Shown here: positions 9,143 through 18,235 of the stretch, piece by piece | Layout of the letters: each line of letters begins with the position of its first letter | Position numbering within the stretch: the stretch's first letter is position 1 | From: JABDMH01 sp965222645 | Lineage (GTDB): Bacteria > Bacteroidota > Bacteroidia > Chitinophagales > Saprospiraceae | Reading direction: 5' to 3' | Assembly (NCBI GenBank): GCA_965222645.1 | Contig: OZ244968.1 | Location: 1,364,001 to 1,428,000, forward strand | DNA length: 64,000 nucleotides | Program-made: the position numbers and the translations under genes | The notes under the pieces: model-generated | Told to the model about the DNA's origin: nothing | The model's database searches: none | What the model saw: the letters and a program-made list of their open reading frames with translations, nothing else

Positions 9143-9598
9143 ATGAAAGATACTTTACTCTTGATGCTTTGCTGCATATTTTTTGCCTCCGCTTGTACAA
9201 AAGAAGGTGTAATAAGAAGGAAAGAAAGAAAGCTCATCGGAGCATGGGTCTTCGACAAAGTTTTTTACCGCGACTATGATGCACTCTTCAGAGATAATAT
9301 TACCGCTGATTACGAGGGAGATGTTGTCGAGTTCTTCCCCGACCTTACAGCTATTTATGACGATGCTTCTCTCAGAACCGTTTTTGATGGTGAGTGGGAT
9401 CTAATAGTTGATGAAGACGATATTACGGACGGCAGTAACTCAGACCTCGAATTTTTTGTCGATGCAGTTTTTTTCGATTTTATTAATGGCGAAGATTTTT
9501 ATCTGTTTGGGAGTATTGACCGGCTCAATAGAAATAAGTTGAATCTGGAAGGATCGGACCGGTTTGGCAAATACGTATTTAAATTGAGGCGATTATGA
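9143..9598 (+). CDS. Small lipocalin-like lipoprotein, hypothetical
   Basis: 151 residues. MKDTLLLMLCCIFFASACTK is a lipoprotein signal with Cys18 as the likely lipidation site. The mature part begins RRKERKLIGAWVFDKVFYRD, the usual opening of lipocalin-like Bacteroidota lipoproteins (a conserved G-x-W near the first strand), and has alternating strands rich in Asp. No ligand or partner is known. It is a single gene convergent with the aminotransferase gene (15 bp between stop codons). Confidence 0.75.
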   Translation: MKDTLLLMLCCIFFASACTKEGVIRRKERKLIGAWVFDKVFYRDYDALFRDNITADYEGDVVEFFPDLTAIYDDASLRTVFDGEWDLIVDEDDITDGSNSDLEFFVDAVFFDFINGEDFYLFGSIDRLNRNKLNLEGSDRFGKYVFKLRRL

Positions 9599-9613
9599 CG
9601 GTAGGACGTCGCT

Positions 9614-10918
9614 CTAAAATTCTGAGAATTCGCTTTTGAGAAAGTCTTCGATCTTTTGCATCGCAACTTTGAGATGTGGGATTGGCAAAAAAGAAATTAC
9701 GATCCGAAAAAGTCCGGTTTTACTATGGCCAAATCCTCGACCCGGAGTCAGCAAAACACGACTTTCCTCATACAGTTTCAACCAAAATAAATGTTCTGCC
9801 TCCTCGGATGGATCCAATAGAAATTTGGAAAAATCGGCCCAAACAAATAGGCTTCCCCGGCTTTTGACGAAGGGGATGTCCAGACTTTCCAGCCTGGTTG
9901 TGACAATAGAGTAAGCACGTGTCAGGTTTTTTTGATTTTCATCGATAAATTTTTCGATAAAGCCACGATCCGAAAATACCTCATGCATAAGCCATTGAGT
10001 GTGGTTGCTTACCATGTTTCCAAGATTGACATTGCCATAGGCCTTTAATAATGCATTATTTTCCGAGTATAAAATTCCCATTCTAAAGCCGGATATGCCG
10101 AAATCTTTAGAAAGCGCATACCAAAGATGAAGGTATGGGGATCTGCTTTCACTTATATACTTTCCAAAAGAACTAAAGGTCGCTTCATCCCCACCACTTG
10201 AAACATCTGACCTAATCGATAAGCCATAGATTTCATTCACAACGAGATGGATTCTTTTTGAAATGCACCACCCGGCAATATCTACCAGCAAATCCATGTT
10301 GTAGATTATTCCTGTTGGGTTGTCCGGATTTGTAATGACCAGCATGCGAAAATTCTTTCCCCGGGATTTAAGGTCAATTAATGTCTTGTCCAGCATCCGG
10401 ATATTTAGGGTCGGACCATCCCTTAATTCTTCAAGATCATTGTGGGTGATCAGATCATGACGTGTCATACCTGAAAACACACTAATATCCTGGCTATAGA
10501 CCGGATAGGCAGGAGCTGGAAATACGGCTGTGTCACCCTTTTCAGCCAGGAGAAAAGAAGTCAATTCAATCACCGCTGTCGATCCCGCAGAAAAAGCGAT
10601 ATTCTGAGGTGAAACCTCCGCTTGAATGAGAAAAGAAGAAAGAAACTTTGCTATGACTTCGCGGACCGCCTCATGACCGTGAGGAGAAGTGTATCCAGCC
10701 ACCCAGCAAGGAATCTCTTTCTCACGAGCCACCCGTTCAAGTTTTTCCTTCAGGACTCCCCATGTCAGTCTGTTTTCTGCCATATTAAGGGGAAACGATC
10801 CAGAGACATTGTTTACTGGATGATACAGGTTTTGTATAGCGTCAAAGTACAAGTCGAGATCCGGGCGTGCTGCAGCTCTCAGGTAGAGTTGACCTCGATT
10901 TGATAGCGATTCATCCAT
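9614..10918 (-). CDS. Class I/II PLP aminotransferase, ACC-synthase-like, with altered cofactor residue
   Basis: 434 residues. The family is shown by NPDNPTG (198-203 region), the PLP lysine Lys271 in YALSKDFGISGFRMG, AENRLTW at 48-54 and AYP at 137-139. The SKDFGxxGFRMGxxYS form resembles 1-aminocyclopropane-1-carboxylate synthase and its non-synthase relatives. An oddity: the segment that normally reads S/V-D-E-I-Y, whose Asp contacts the pyridine nitrogen of PLP, reads VVNEIYGL here, so Asn228 replaces Asp (codon AAT, positions near 10240). This would be expected to lower transaminase activity and may point to a changed reaction. The gene stands alone. Confidence 0.88.
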   Translation of the reverse strand: MDESLSNRGQLYLRAAARPDLDLYFDAIQNLYHPVNNVSGSFPLNMAENRLTWGVLKEKLERVAREKEIPCWVAGYTSPHGHEAVREVIAKFLSSFLIQAEVSPQNIAFSAGSTAVIELTSFLLAEKGDTAVFPAPAYPVYSQDISVFSGMTRHDLITHNDLEELRDGPTLNIRMLDKTLIDLKSRGKNFRMLVITNPDNPTGIIYNMDLLVDIAGWCISKRIHLVVNEIYGLSIRSDVSSGGDEATFSSFGKYISESRSPYLHLWYALSKDFGISGFRMGILYSENNALLKAYGNVNLGNMVSNHTQWLMHEVFSDRGFIEKFIDENQKNLTRAYSIVTTRLESLDIPFVKSRGSLFVWADFSKFLLDPSEEAEHLFWLKLYEESRVLLTPGRGFGHSKTGLFRIVISFLPIPHLKVAMQKIEDFLKSEFSEF

Positions 10919-11176
10919 ATATTTGGGCTTATCTTTTGGGGCACAGCTACATAAATAAGAAATTTGCTGCAGGTCTCAGGACATGAGATCCAGTATGATC
11001 TTATTCCCTAAGGGAATGGAGGATCTGCCGTTGGTACTAAATTTGATCACTATTATCAGGAGATTCCTGCCAAATTTGTCCCTTTCGAGATTTTTTTTTA
11101 CTCCGACCCAACCCCCAACGCATATCTTACGTGTATTGGGTTGACAACAAAAATTTGACAATTCTAAACGATTATT

Positions 11177-13153
11177 ATGATTAAGAAAGCGCTCCCATTC
11201 ATCCTTATGACTCTGATTCCCAGTGTGTTACTTGCGTATTCTGTACACGTCACAGGCGTAGTTTACGACAATGGCAATACGGGGGTATCAGGAGTGGATG
11301 TAATGGTCAGATCGGCTTTGGATGATCCCTTTCAATACGAGAACACTGTTACTACAGATGACGGAGGAAATTTTTCACTCGAAATCGAAATACCCGATGA
11401 TATCGAAAAAGGCACATTGTTCTTTAGTATTGTCGATTGTGATCACGCTTCCAGTCGCAAGCGTGTCGTATACAACAAACAACATAATCAGCATGCGGTC
11501 CGGCTAAAAAGCTGCCAGGATAAGGACAAATGTAAGGTTGAGATCGGCTACAAGACGGATGACAGCGGGCGGATATATCTGGTTGCTGAAAGTCGTGGTC
11601 ACGAACCGTTCAAATACGAATGGAGTAATGGCGAAACCACCCAGGAAATTACGCTGGGAGATGCCGAAGAGTACTGTGTCACAATTACGGCAGCTGATGG
11701 GTGTCAGGCCAGAGATTGCGTAAAAATTGGCAAAGACTGCAAGACCAAAATTCATGTAAACCACCTCAATGCGACGGCAGATGGGTATCATCTTGAGGCC
11801 AGGACCAATGGACTTGCTCCATTCAAATACGAGTGGTCTAGTGGAGAAACTACCGCAGAGATTCGAGTGACAGAACCCGGAGAGTACTGTGTGACTGTCG
11901 TCGATGCGCTGGGATGCGAATCGAAAGATTGCGTAAAAGTACCACGAAGGGACTGCCGTACAGTCATACAACCTATTAGAGTAAATGCCCAGGCAGATCC
12001 GTTCGGCATCACACTGATAGCAAGGACACATGGGAAACCTCCCTATACATATAAGTGGAACACCGGACAGGAGACGCAACGCATTTTCATTTCGGAACCC
12101 GGTAATTATTGTGTGACGGTCGTCGATGCGAGGGGATGCGAGTCCGATGCCTGCTTCGAGTATGACCCTCGTAAAGATTGCAAAACAGAGATTGCAGTCA
12201 TGCCACGGATAAGCGATCAAACGGATCTTTCGATTGAGCTGATGGCTCGCACACATGGAAGGCCTCCTTTTGAATATAAGTGGTCTACAGGAGAAGCGAC
12301 AAAGTCAATTAAGGTCACCGAACTCACAGAATACTCGGTCGAGGTTACGGATGCAAATGGATGTGTGTCTGAAGATAAGATCGACTTAAGTATGATAAAG
12401 GATCGATGTAGTGTAAAGATCAAGCGTTCTGCCAGTGGCAACCTGATTGCACAACCCAAGGGATTTCCACCATTTACTTATGAGTGGAGTACGGGGGAGA
12501 CCACTAAGGTAATCAGACCGGAAGAGCCGGGTGAGTACTGTGTAAAAGTAATCAATGGATTTGGTTGCGAAGCAAAAGCATGCATTCGAATCGATGATGC
12601 GCCGAGACATTGTCGAGTAAAGATAAAGCGCAGCAATCTGAATGATCGCAAGGCAGTAGAATTGACAGCGCAGATCCCCGACCATATTTCAGCAGATATT
12701 GAGGTGACGTACTTATGGAATACGGAGGAGACCACAAGATCCATTGTCGTAGAGGAATCTGGCACATACTGGGTAAAGGTGCGCTATGGAGACTGCGAGG
12801 CATTCGATGAGGTGAAGGTTCGAATAGGGGAAAGCATTGCGCTCAGCCACGGTGCCAATGACGAATTTGGTCAACGTCACGGTGAAAAAGATGGTGTTGT
12901 ATCATTATCCGCTTCGCCAAATCCATCTGTCAACCAATTAAGACTTCAGTGGAATACTGCTGATGCTGCAGATAGTGTAAGAATTATCGTAAGTAATTCT
13001 TCCGGCAGACAGGTAATGAATCAAAAGATACATAGTGACATGGGGCTCAATGAACAGGTAATCGATATCAGTCATTTAGACCCGGGAATATACATTGTAA
13101 ACTTAGTTGGAAAAACGTTTCGATCAAATGTAAAAGTGATTAAGACACATTAA
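11177..13153 (+). CDS. Secreted SprB-repeat adhesin-like protein with T9SS sorting domain
   Basis: 658 residues. A signal peptide (1-22, ending in LLAYS) is followed by a carboxypeptidase-regulatory/CnaB-like domain (about 23-110, GVVYDNGNTGVSGVDVMVRS). Then come six SprB-type repeats with the core PFKYEWSNGETT...EYCVTVVDAxGC at about residues 145, 210, 285, 360, 430 and 510; each has two or more cysteines (GC and xxC) that could form disulfides. The C-terminus from about 575 (LSASPNPSVNQLRLQW onward, ending FRSNVKVIKTH) is a type A sorting domain for the type IX secretion system. It should be exported and attached to the cell surface. The next gene is an ECF sigma factor on the same strand, suggesting regulated surface expression. 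Confidence 0.9.
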   Translation: MIKKALPFILMTLIPSVLLAYSVHVTGVVYDNGNTGVSGVDVMVRSALDDPFQYENTVTTDDGGNFSLEIEIPDDIEKGTLFFSIVDCDHASSRKRVVYNKQHNQHAVRLKSCQDKDKCKVEIGYKTDDSGRIYLVAESRGHEPFKYEWSNGETTQEITLGDAEEYCVTITAADGCQARDCVKIGKDCKTKIHVNHLNATADGYHLEARTNGLAPFKYEWSSGETTAEIRVTEPGEYCVTVVDALGCESKDCVKVPRRDCRTVIQPIRVNAQADPFGITLIARTHGKPPYTYKWNTGQETQRIFISEPGNYCVTVVDARGCESDACFEYDPRKDCKTEIAVMPRISDQTDLSIELMARTHGRPPFEYKWSTGEATKSIKVTELTEYSVEVTDANGCVSEDKIDLSMIKDRCSVKIKRSASGNLIAQPKGFPPFTYEWSTGETTKVIRPEEPGEYCVKVINGFGCEAKACIRIDDAPRHCRVKIKRSNLNDRKAVELTAQIPDHISADIEVTYLWNTEETTRSIVVEESGTYWVKVRYGDCEAFDEVKVRIGESIALSHGANDEFGQRHGEKDGVVSLSASPNPSVNQLRLQWNTADAADSVRIIVSNSSGRQVMNQKIHSDMGLNEQVIDISHLDPGIYIVNLVGKTFRSNVKVIKTH

Positions 13154-13329
13154 TTTAAATAATGTGCTTAAAACCAGTAGTAGTTTTAGAGATCCAGTTG
13201 TCTCGATAAAAAATGGCATGGCACCTCTTACAATATTTGTGAGAGGTGCTGTGCAAATTTTGTTGTAATTTAATAAACACCCGCTTTGTGCAGGTAATTA
13301 GGATCGACAGAGTCGATCGTAAAGAAAAA

Positions 13330-13893
13330 ATGCAGATAGACCGGCAACTGCTCATACAAATAAAAAAAAATGACGAAAAAGCAATTTTTCAGTTATATCG
13401 TCATTGTTATGATCACCTATATGCTGTCTGCCGGAGGTATGTCAGCAATGAAGACGAAATTGGCACCTTATTAAACACCGCGTTTATGAAAATCATCTCC
13501 AATATCTCTTCATACAAGCCAAGCGCACCCTTTGAAGCATGGATCAAGCGCATCACGATCAATACGTCAATAGATTATTATCGAAAAAACCAGAAGTATA
13601 AAGAGATGATTCAATTTCCGGATAAACCCAACGGGGTTTATGGAAAGGAGGCGGTAAACTATAATGAAGCAGAACACTTTTTCGACGCGGATGACCTTTT
13701 ACAATTAGTGCGAAGGTTACCTCCCACGACGGCAAAAGTATTTAATCTCTATGTGATCGATGGTTATTCACATAAAGAAGTGGCAAAGATGATGAATATT
13801 GCAGAAGGAACCAGCAAATGGCATTTGGCAAGTGCCCGACAAAAGCTACAGGAAATGCTCGCAAAGCAAATGGAAAATAGTAAAGTAAGATGA
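13330..13893 (+). CDS. ECF-type RNA polymerase sigma factor
   Basis: 187 residues from the chosen start ATG at 13330 (MQIDRQLLIQIKKND); an in-frame ATG at 13246 would add 28 residues that do not look like the family. Region 2 is seen in AIFQLYRHCYDHLYAVCRRY and FEAWIKRITINTSIDYYRK; region 4 in LVRRLPPTTAKVFNLYVIDG then YSHKEVAKMMNIAEGTSKWH, a helix-turn-helix that reads the -35 element. The promoter-binding family is clear, but its regulon cannot be read. It is followed after 25 bp by a transmembrane beta-barrel gene that fits an anti-sigma factor, and it follows a SprB-repeat adhesin gene. Confidence 0.93.
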   Translation: MQIDRQLLIQIKKNDEKAIFQLYRHCYDHLYAVCRRYVSNEDEIGTLLNTAFMKIISNISSYKPSAPFEAWIKRITINTSIDYYRKNQKYKEMIQFPDKPNGVYGKEAVNYNEAEHFFDADDLLQLVRRLPPTTAKVFNLYVIDGYSHKEVAKMMNIAEGTSKWHLASARQKLQEMLAKQMENSKVR

Positions 13894-13918
13894 ATACGAT
13901 TTCAATTTTCGAAGATCG

Positions 13919-15187
13919 ATGTCAAAGAATTATAAAATGAGCGACAATAGATTAGATAATTTTTTCCGGGACAAACTTCTTCAACCAAGTAGTGGGAATT
14001 ACAATCCTGAGCACTGGGAGGAGGTCAGAGCCCAACTTAAGAAAAAAGACAAGAATCGGTTTGGATGGATTTTCATAGTTGGGGGATTCCTAATTTTGGC
14101 GACAGGTGTTTATTTTATAACAACTTTTAGCAATTGGTCTACTGAAGGGGAGATCAATGCAGAGGGGCAACGCGGCAGAGTGGAGAAATTCGATGACAAG
14201 TCGGTTACAGACCAAGGTAAAATTTTATCAGAACCCGTTCTTGTAGAAAAGACAAAATTGTATTCAACAAAAAAGATTTCAAGCAAAGGGGAAAGATCTA
14301 AAAAGGCCCCTACTGTTCCTCTTCGAAGAAATCACAAGAAAAACTCCTACGATATAACGACCAAGATCAGCCAATCGAAAGAGAATGAGGTGCCGGAATC
14401 ACTAAATGATGACCAGGCTGCATCCAATGTTTTAGAGGACTCAGGTGCATCAATCTCACCAAACATTGGACATCAATCCACCAGCACCTTTGATGATATT
14501 TCTGCACGAGAGTTTCTGGTGCACTATACATACCCCGTTAGCCCCACACGGCACACAACTCCTTTTGCGAAGAAAAAATTGAGGCCGGGCAGATATGGGT
14601 GGGCAGGCACTTTGCTAGCCAATCCTGCCTATTCTGCAAAAAGACCAATTCAGGGACTTATGCTGGGATTTACCTATGAAAAGTATATCGGCAGAAAATG
14701 GCTTGTCGGCGCCAGGCCTTCGGTTCAGATGAGGACTAATGAAGGTGGATTTGCAAAATTTCAGCAGGTGACTTCATATAGCTTCAAGGCCACGCAAACC
14801 ACCTATGGCGTCGAGGCTAATAATCTGCAGTTTCTGAGCTTTCCCCTTTACCTGGCAAGCGAATTTGGAAAGCACACTTTAGAGTATGGAGCCTCCGTCG
14901 ATCTTCTCATTGCCGCAAGAGGCCAGGTACACGAAATCGATATTGTTGATCAAGCTGTGACTCCAATCAGGGATCTCAATTCAGGATGGATTAGCACGAG
15001 AGAAATGAAAAGATTCTCGAGCAATTTTTTCTTCGGTTATAAAAACACAATTACACCCAAATTTAAGACCGGGTTGACATTTTATTTCAATCCCGATAAA
15101 ATCTATCCAGGACTACCCAATAACAAAGTTCAGATTACAAATTCTAAATGGTACTTAGGATGGCAAGCGACATACTATCTAAAATAA
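13919..15187 (+). CDS. Candidate dual membrane-spanning anti-sigma factor (TM + disordered linker + outer-membrane barrel)
   Basis: 422 residues; ATG at 13919, with a second ATG at 13937 also possible (MSDNRLDNFFRDKL). The N-terminal 45 residues are a short charged cytoplasmic part (FFRDKL, HWEEVRAQL) typical of Bacteroidota anti-sigma regions. One inner-membrane helix spans about 49-68 (WIFIVGGFLILATGVYF). Residues 70-215 are low-complexity, rich in Lys, Ser and Glu, long enough to cross the periplasm. Residues 220-422 look like an outer-membrane beta-barrel (LMLGFTYEKYIGRKWLVGA, FGYKNTITPKFKTGLTFYF). This order matches the dual membrane-spanning anti-sigma (Dma) architecture described in Bacteroides. 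The neighbouring ECF sigma gene, 25 bp upstream, would be its partner; this pairing is inferred. Confidence 0.75.
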   Translation: MSKNYKMSDNRLDNFFRDKLLQPSSGNYNPEHWEEVRAQLKKKDKNRFGWIFIVGGFLILATGVYFITTFSNWSTEGEINAEGQRGRVEKFDDKSVTDQGKILSEPVLVEKTKLYSTKKISSKGERSKKAPTVPLRRNHKKNSYDITTKISQSKENEVPESLNDDQAASNVLEDSGASISPNIGHQSTSTFDDISAREFLVHYTYPVSPTRHTTPFAKKKLRPGRYGWAGTLLANPAYSAKRPIQGLMLGFTYEKYIGRKWLVGARPSVQMRTNEGGFAKFQQVTSYSFKATQTTYGVEANNLQFLSFPLYLASEFGKHTLEYGASVDLLIAARGQVHEIDIVDQAVTPIRDLNSGWISTREMKRFSSNFFFGYKNTITPKFKTGLTFYFNPDKIYPGLPNNKVQITNSKWYLGWQATYYLK

Positions 15188-15192
15188 CTGTG

Positions 15193-16299
15193 ATGGCCCA
15201 TAGACAATTTATGGCTGTTATCATAATTTGCATATGGTCTTCATGCAATAAGGTAGACATCCCTGATCCGGTGGTAGAGCCCGCTCCGGTGTTTTTCACA
15301 GATTTATCTACAGGGTCATCCGATTTTAAAATAGCTGCCGGAAAGGACAATTATTTTATGGATGCCAGGTACGAATTAAGTGAAGAAAATAAGGTCCTTG
15401 ATCTAATAGGTATACTCAGACCTGAGGACTGCAGGGGCACCAATTGCAGAAATAGTTTACTCGTTGCATTTCGATATCCCGAGAAATATGATATGAATAA
15501 GTTTGACATTGGAACATTGTTTTCGAAAAGAATTTTTTCATATGCAGCTCATTACAACAATGAGAAATCTGCGGTCAAATTTGAAGCATCAAGCCCTCCT
15601 GAAAATGATGCGAATGTGATTACATGGAAGTTCGATGACGAGAAGGAGATTAGAAATCGCAAAGTGGTAGAGAAAGTCCTTGAGAACAATAAAGACTACA
15701 GGGTGCGATTGCAGATAAAAACCCGATCCTGCACCAGTGCACAATTACAAACTGTTAATCTCACCACTGGCGGCTGTCGAAGCCTGCTCAAAGTGGAAGA
15801 TGGAAAGATTCGGGTACGATCATCAGGCAAACCTCCTTTTAAATATCAATGGTCGAATGGAAGCACAGATTCGTTATTGGCTATAACCAATATCGCCACG
15901 ATAGACCGGAAAGAAATAAGGGTACGTGTGACAGATAACGATGGCTGTGTCAGTGAGAGTATGATCGGTATGAGCCCCGGTGCATCAAGTGACCATGTTT
16001 GTGAGGCAAATTTTGGTTATAGCCGCAGCAACCTCGCATTGCAAAATGCTTCTTCATTCGGAAAAGCCAGAATAAAACTAGTTGATGAAGATGGAGTGAT
16101 CTATCAGTCAAATATTTTCTCGCAAAATCAAGATGCTAAATTTGAAATTTTGGAAATCTCTGATTTCGAAAGTAACAGCAAGGGTCAAAAAACTAAAAAA
16201 TTAAAAATTGAGCTTGCATGTACACTTTATGGAGGAGATGATATGATGGATAAATTGGATCTTAAGGGCACCTGCACGATTGCAGTGGCACACCCATAG
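15193..16299 (+). CDS. Lipoprotein with one SprB-like repeat, hypothetical
   Basis: 368 residues from ATG 15193; an earlier in-frame start at 15148 would overlap the previous gene by 40 bp and bury the signal. MAHRQFMAVIIICIWSSCNK is a lipoprotein signal with Cys18 as the likely lipidation site. Near residue 205 lies one SprB-type repeat (GKPPFKYQWSNGSTDSLLAI followed by VRVTDNDGCVSES), the same module as in the adhesin at 11177-13153. The rest is not recognised. It begins 5 bp after the barrel gene and is surely co-transcribed with the sigma/anti-sigma pair, so it may be a surface partner of the adhesin or of the barrel. Confidence 0.8.
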   Translation: MAHRQFMAVIIICIWSSCNKVDIPDPVVEPAPVFFTDLSTGSSDFKIAAGKDNYFMDARYELSEENKVLDLIGILRPEDCRGTNCRNSLLVAFRYPEKYDMNKFDIGTLFSKRIFSYAAHYNNEKSAVKFEASSPPENDANVITWKFDDEKEIRNRKVVEKVLENNKDYRVRLQIKTRSCTSAQLQTVNLTTGGCRSLLKVEDGKIRVRSSGKPPFKYQWSNGSTDSLLAITNIATIDRKEIRVRVTDNDGCVSESMIGMSPGASSDHVCEANFGYSRSNLALQNASSFGKARIKLVDEDGVIYQSNIFSQNQDAKFEILEISDFESNSKGQKTKKLKIELACTLYGGDDMMDKLDLKGTCTIAVAHP

Positions 16300-16671
16300 G
16301 TTACTATTGATAGAACATTTTTTTTCGCGGTGATGACTGCCCTTATTTTGCTAAATGACTTTTTGTTGGTCCTCTTTTGGCTTTGACGATCTTGAAACCA
16401 GAACTCCACGCTATCAAGACAGATAATATGGCACCCTTTTTCATCAATCTTTAAGACAGTCGAAGGCATTTTAGATGTGAGGGATAAAATTTTATAATAA
16501 GCTAAAAGGAGTCTGAATCGATCAGAAGGCATCTTTTGTGGCAGAAAGCCAAATGGACTGCCGAAACTTTAATAGGACACTCAGCACTAATCGACTTCTC
16601 TGATAATTATTAACTAAAATTATACGGTCCTTCAGCTTTATTATTTAATTTAAGAGCAGGGAAATTTGAAT
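16300..16671. other. Non-coding stretch between two unrelated genes
   Basis: No gene is supported here. An open frame on the minus strand over 16227-16532 has no signal, motif or family likeness and overlaps the end of the lipoprotein gene. The last 60 bp are AT-rich and probably hold the promoter of the next gene, but no confident TAnnTTTG element was seen. Confidence 0.5.
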
Positions 16672-17646
16672 ATGATGAGAAGACATCTCTATGCGGCGAT
16701 CCTGATCGCAACTGCAAGCCTTGCGTACGCACAATATCACTACGAGTCCTCGCCAGAACATCCCTATGGATTGCCCAACCCCGAAGCTCCTGCCCAACTC
16801 ATGGATTTTGCACCTCTAATCGGTGAATGCAACTGCAAATCCGTGGCTCGAAATGCAGATCAGACATGGGGAGATACCATTGATATGGTTTGGCGATTTA
16901 AATACATCATGAATGGTATGGGGGTCCAGGATGAGACGCTCAAGACAGATGGTAAGCATTCCGGAAGTATCAGACAGTTTATCGCTGATAGTGCCCGATG
17001 GTTTGTGCATTACTACAGTTCGGCTTCGCCGTCTCCTACCTTACCCGCCTGGGAGGGCACACGAAATGAAGAGGGTAAAATCATTCTTTATCGCAAGCAA
17101 AAAGCACCAAATGGGATGGACGGATTCTATAAAATCACTTTTTCAGATATGACCGAAGACGGATTTAATTGGGCTGGAGAATGGGTTACTCCGAATGAAT
17201 CCTTTTCGTTTCCGACGTGGTATATTAAATGTGTCAGAAACAAAGTCGATCATTTTGAAGTGGAGAAACAGAAAATTCTAGCTGTAGCAAAAAATTTCTC
17301 GAAAGCTTACATGAATGCGGATTACAAGACGATGGCGGATACCTATACAGACGATGGGAAGATATTTCCCAATAACAACCCAATCATTGAGGGCAAACCT
17401 GCAATAAAGACCCAGTGGATTCTTCCCGAAGGCACATCTGTGTTACATCACGAAATTCAGCCGGAACAGATTCAGATAATCGGGGATCATGCCTACGATT
17501 ATGGCTATTACGTGGGAGAGACAAAAAATCGGGAAGGGAAAGTTGATTCCTACAGAGGTAAGTATGTGGCGGTATGGCATAAAGTTGGTACTACATGGAA
17601 GATGTTCCTGGATATTTGGAATCGCGCCCCGAGTAAAAAAGATTAA
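16672..17646 (+). CDS. Secreted two-domain protein: DUF1579-like + SnoaL/NTF2-like
   Basis: 324 residues from ATG 16672 (a TTG six bases earlier is less likely). MMRRHLYAAILIATASLAYA is a signal peptide. Residues about 30-185 resemble DUF1579 domains (FAPLIGECNCKSVAR, WRFKYIMNGMGVQDETL, HYYSSASPSPTLPAWEG). Residues about 200-320 form an NTF2-like/DUF4440 domain (VAKNFSKAYMNADYKTMAD, YTDDGKIFPNNNPIIEG, YVAVWHKVGTTWKMFLDIWN). Both folds usually bind small ligands or act on them, but no catalytic residue can be named. It is a single gene, convergent with the HxlR regulator. Confidence 0.8.
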   Translation: MMRRHLYAAILIATASLAYAQYHYESSPEHPYGLPNPEAPAQLMDFAPLIGECNCKSVARNADQTWGDTIDMVWRFKYIMNGMGVQDETLKTDGKHSGSIRQFIADSARWFVHYYSSASPSPTLPAWEGTRNEEGKIILYRKQKAPNGMDGFYKITFSDMTEDGFNWAGEWVTPNESFSFPTWYIKCVRNKVDHFEVEKQKILAVAKNFSKAYMNADYKTMADTYTDDGKIFPNNNPIIEGKPAIKTQWILPEGTSVLHHEIQPEQIQIIGDHAYDYGYYVGETKNREGKVDSYRGKYVAVWHKVGTTWKMFLDIWNRAPSKKD

Positions 17647-17713
17647 GAGAGACCATAAGCATAGTTTGTATCAATGTCGCTTGTATCAATAAAGAAGTTA
17701 GTCTACTGATCCA

Positions 17714-18163
17714 TTAATTCTTGTACTTGATGCGATTACGCAGAACGCATTCCTTATATTTTTCGGCCCACTCTGTCAATTCAATAAGTTTGTTCAGATA
17801 CGAATGACCAAAGTCAGTAAGAGCATATTCAACTCTGACCGGAACTTCTGCGTACATCGTTCTATTTAGATAGCCGTCTCTTTCCAGATTTCGCAAACGT
17901 TCACTTAGCACTTTGTTCGAAATTCCATACACTTTTCTTTGGAGCTGGTTAAATCGCAGTACCGGATAATAACCAAGAAAGAGGATAATCAGTGTGCTCC
18001 ATTTATCCGATGCCACAGCCATAACGTCCCGAATCGGACATACCAGATCTTTCTGACGCAGGTCCACATGCCCAAACATTTTTCTAATTTTTTTTGCAGT
18101 CTTAATTTTCTGATTCTCAGTAATAGTTTCAACTTCCATACTTGCTCTTTTTTTAGATACCAC
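17714..18163 (-). CDS. HxlR-family winged-helix transcriptional regulator
   Basis: 149 residues. The HxlR core is clear: LVCPIRDVMAVASDKWSTLI with the conserved Cys of the N-terminal helix, LRFNQLQRKVYGISNKVLSE as the recognition helix-turn-helix, RLRNLERDGYLNRTMYAEVP and VRVEYALTDFG as the wing and following helix. Members sense thiol-reactive compounds or metabolites and usually repress a divergent neighbour. Here the divergent neighbour is the broken alpha/beta-hydrolase gene, with an inverted repeat (18211-18227) in between. The start could also be the in-frame ATG at 18139, since the first eight residues are lysine-rich and unlike the family. Confidence 0.92.
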   Translation of the reverse strand: MVSKKRASMEVETITENQKIKTAKKIRKMFGHVDLRQKDLVCPIRDVMAVASDKWSTLIILFLGYYPVLRFNQLQRKVYGISNKVLSERLRNLERDGYLNRTMYAEVPVRVEYALTDFGHSYLNKLIELTEWAEKYKECVLRNRIKYKN

Positions 18164-18210
18164 ACATTTTATCTCTCAATATTCAATATATTAGTAGCAT
18201 TTATAAAGCA

Positions 18211-18227
18211 AGTTACAAAAAGTAACT
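18211..18227. promoter_or_regulatory. Probable HxlR operator (AGTTAC-N5-GTAACT)
   Basis: A perfect 6-bp inverted repeat with a 5-bp A spacer lies between the divergent HxlR and hydrolase starts. Its spacing and AT-rich centre are like operators found beside HxlR genes. Binding is inferred from position and symmetry only. Confidence 0.6.
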
Positions 18228-18235
18228 GGGTTGAA

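Noticed and set aside
10976..11161. 61-residue frame on the minus strand upstream of the adhesin gene
   Set aside because: No recognised features; the stretch is more likely the promoter region of the adhesin gene.
11504..12803. Long minus-strand frames over the SprB-repeat gene
   Set aside because: They mirror the repetitive coding sequence of the plus strand; the plus-strand protein has a signal peptide, repeats and a sorting domain.
16227..16532. 101-residue frame on the minus strand
   Set aside because: No start context, signal or family motif; overlaps the end of the plus-strand lipoprotein gene.
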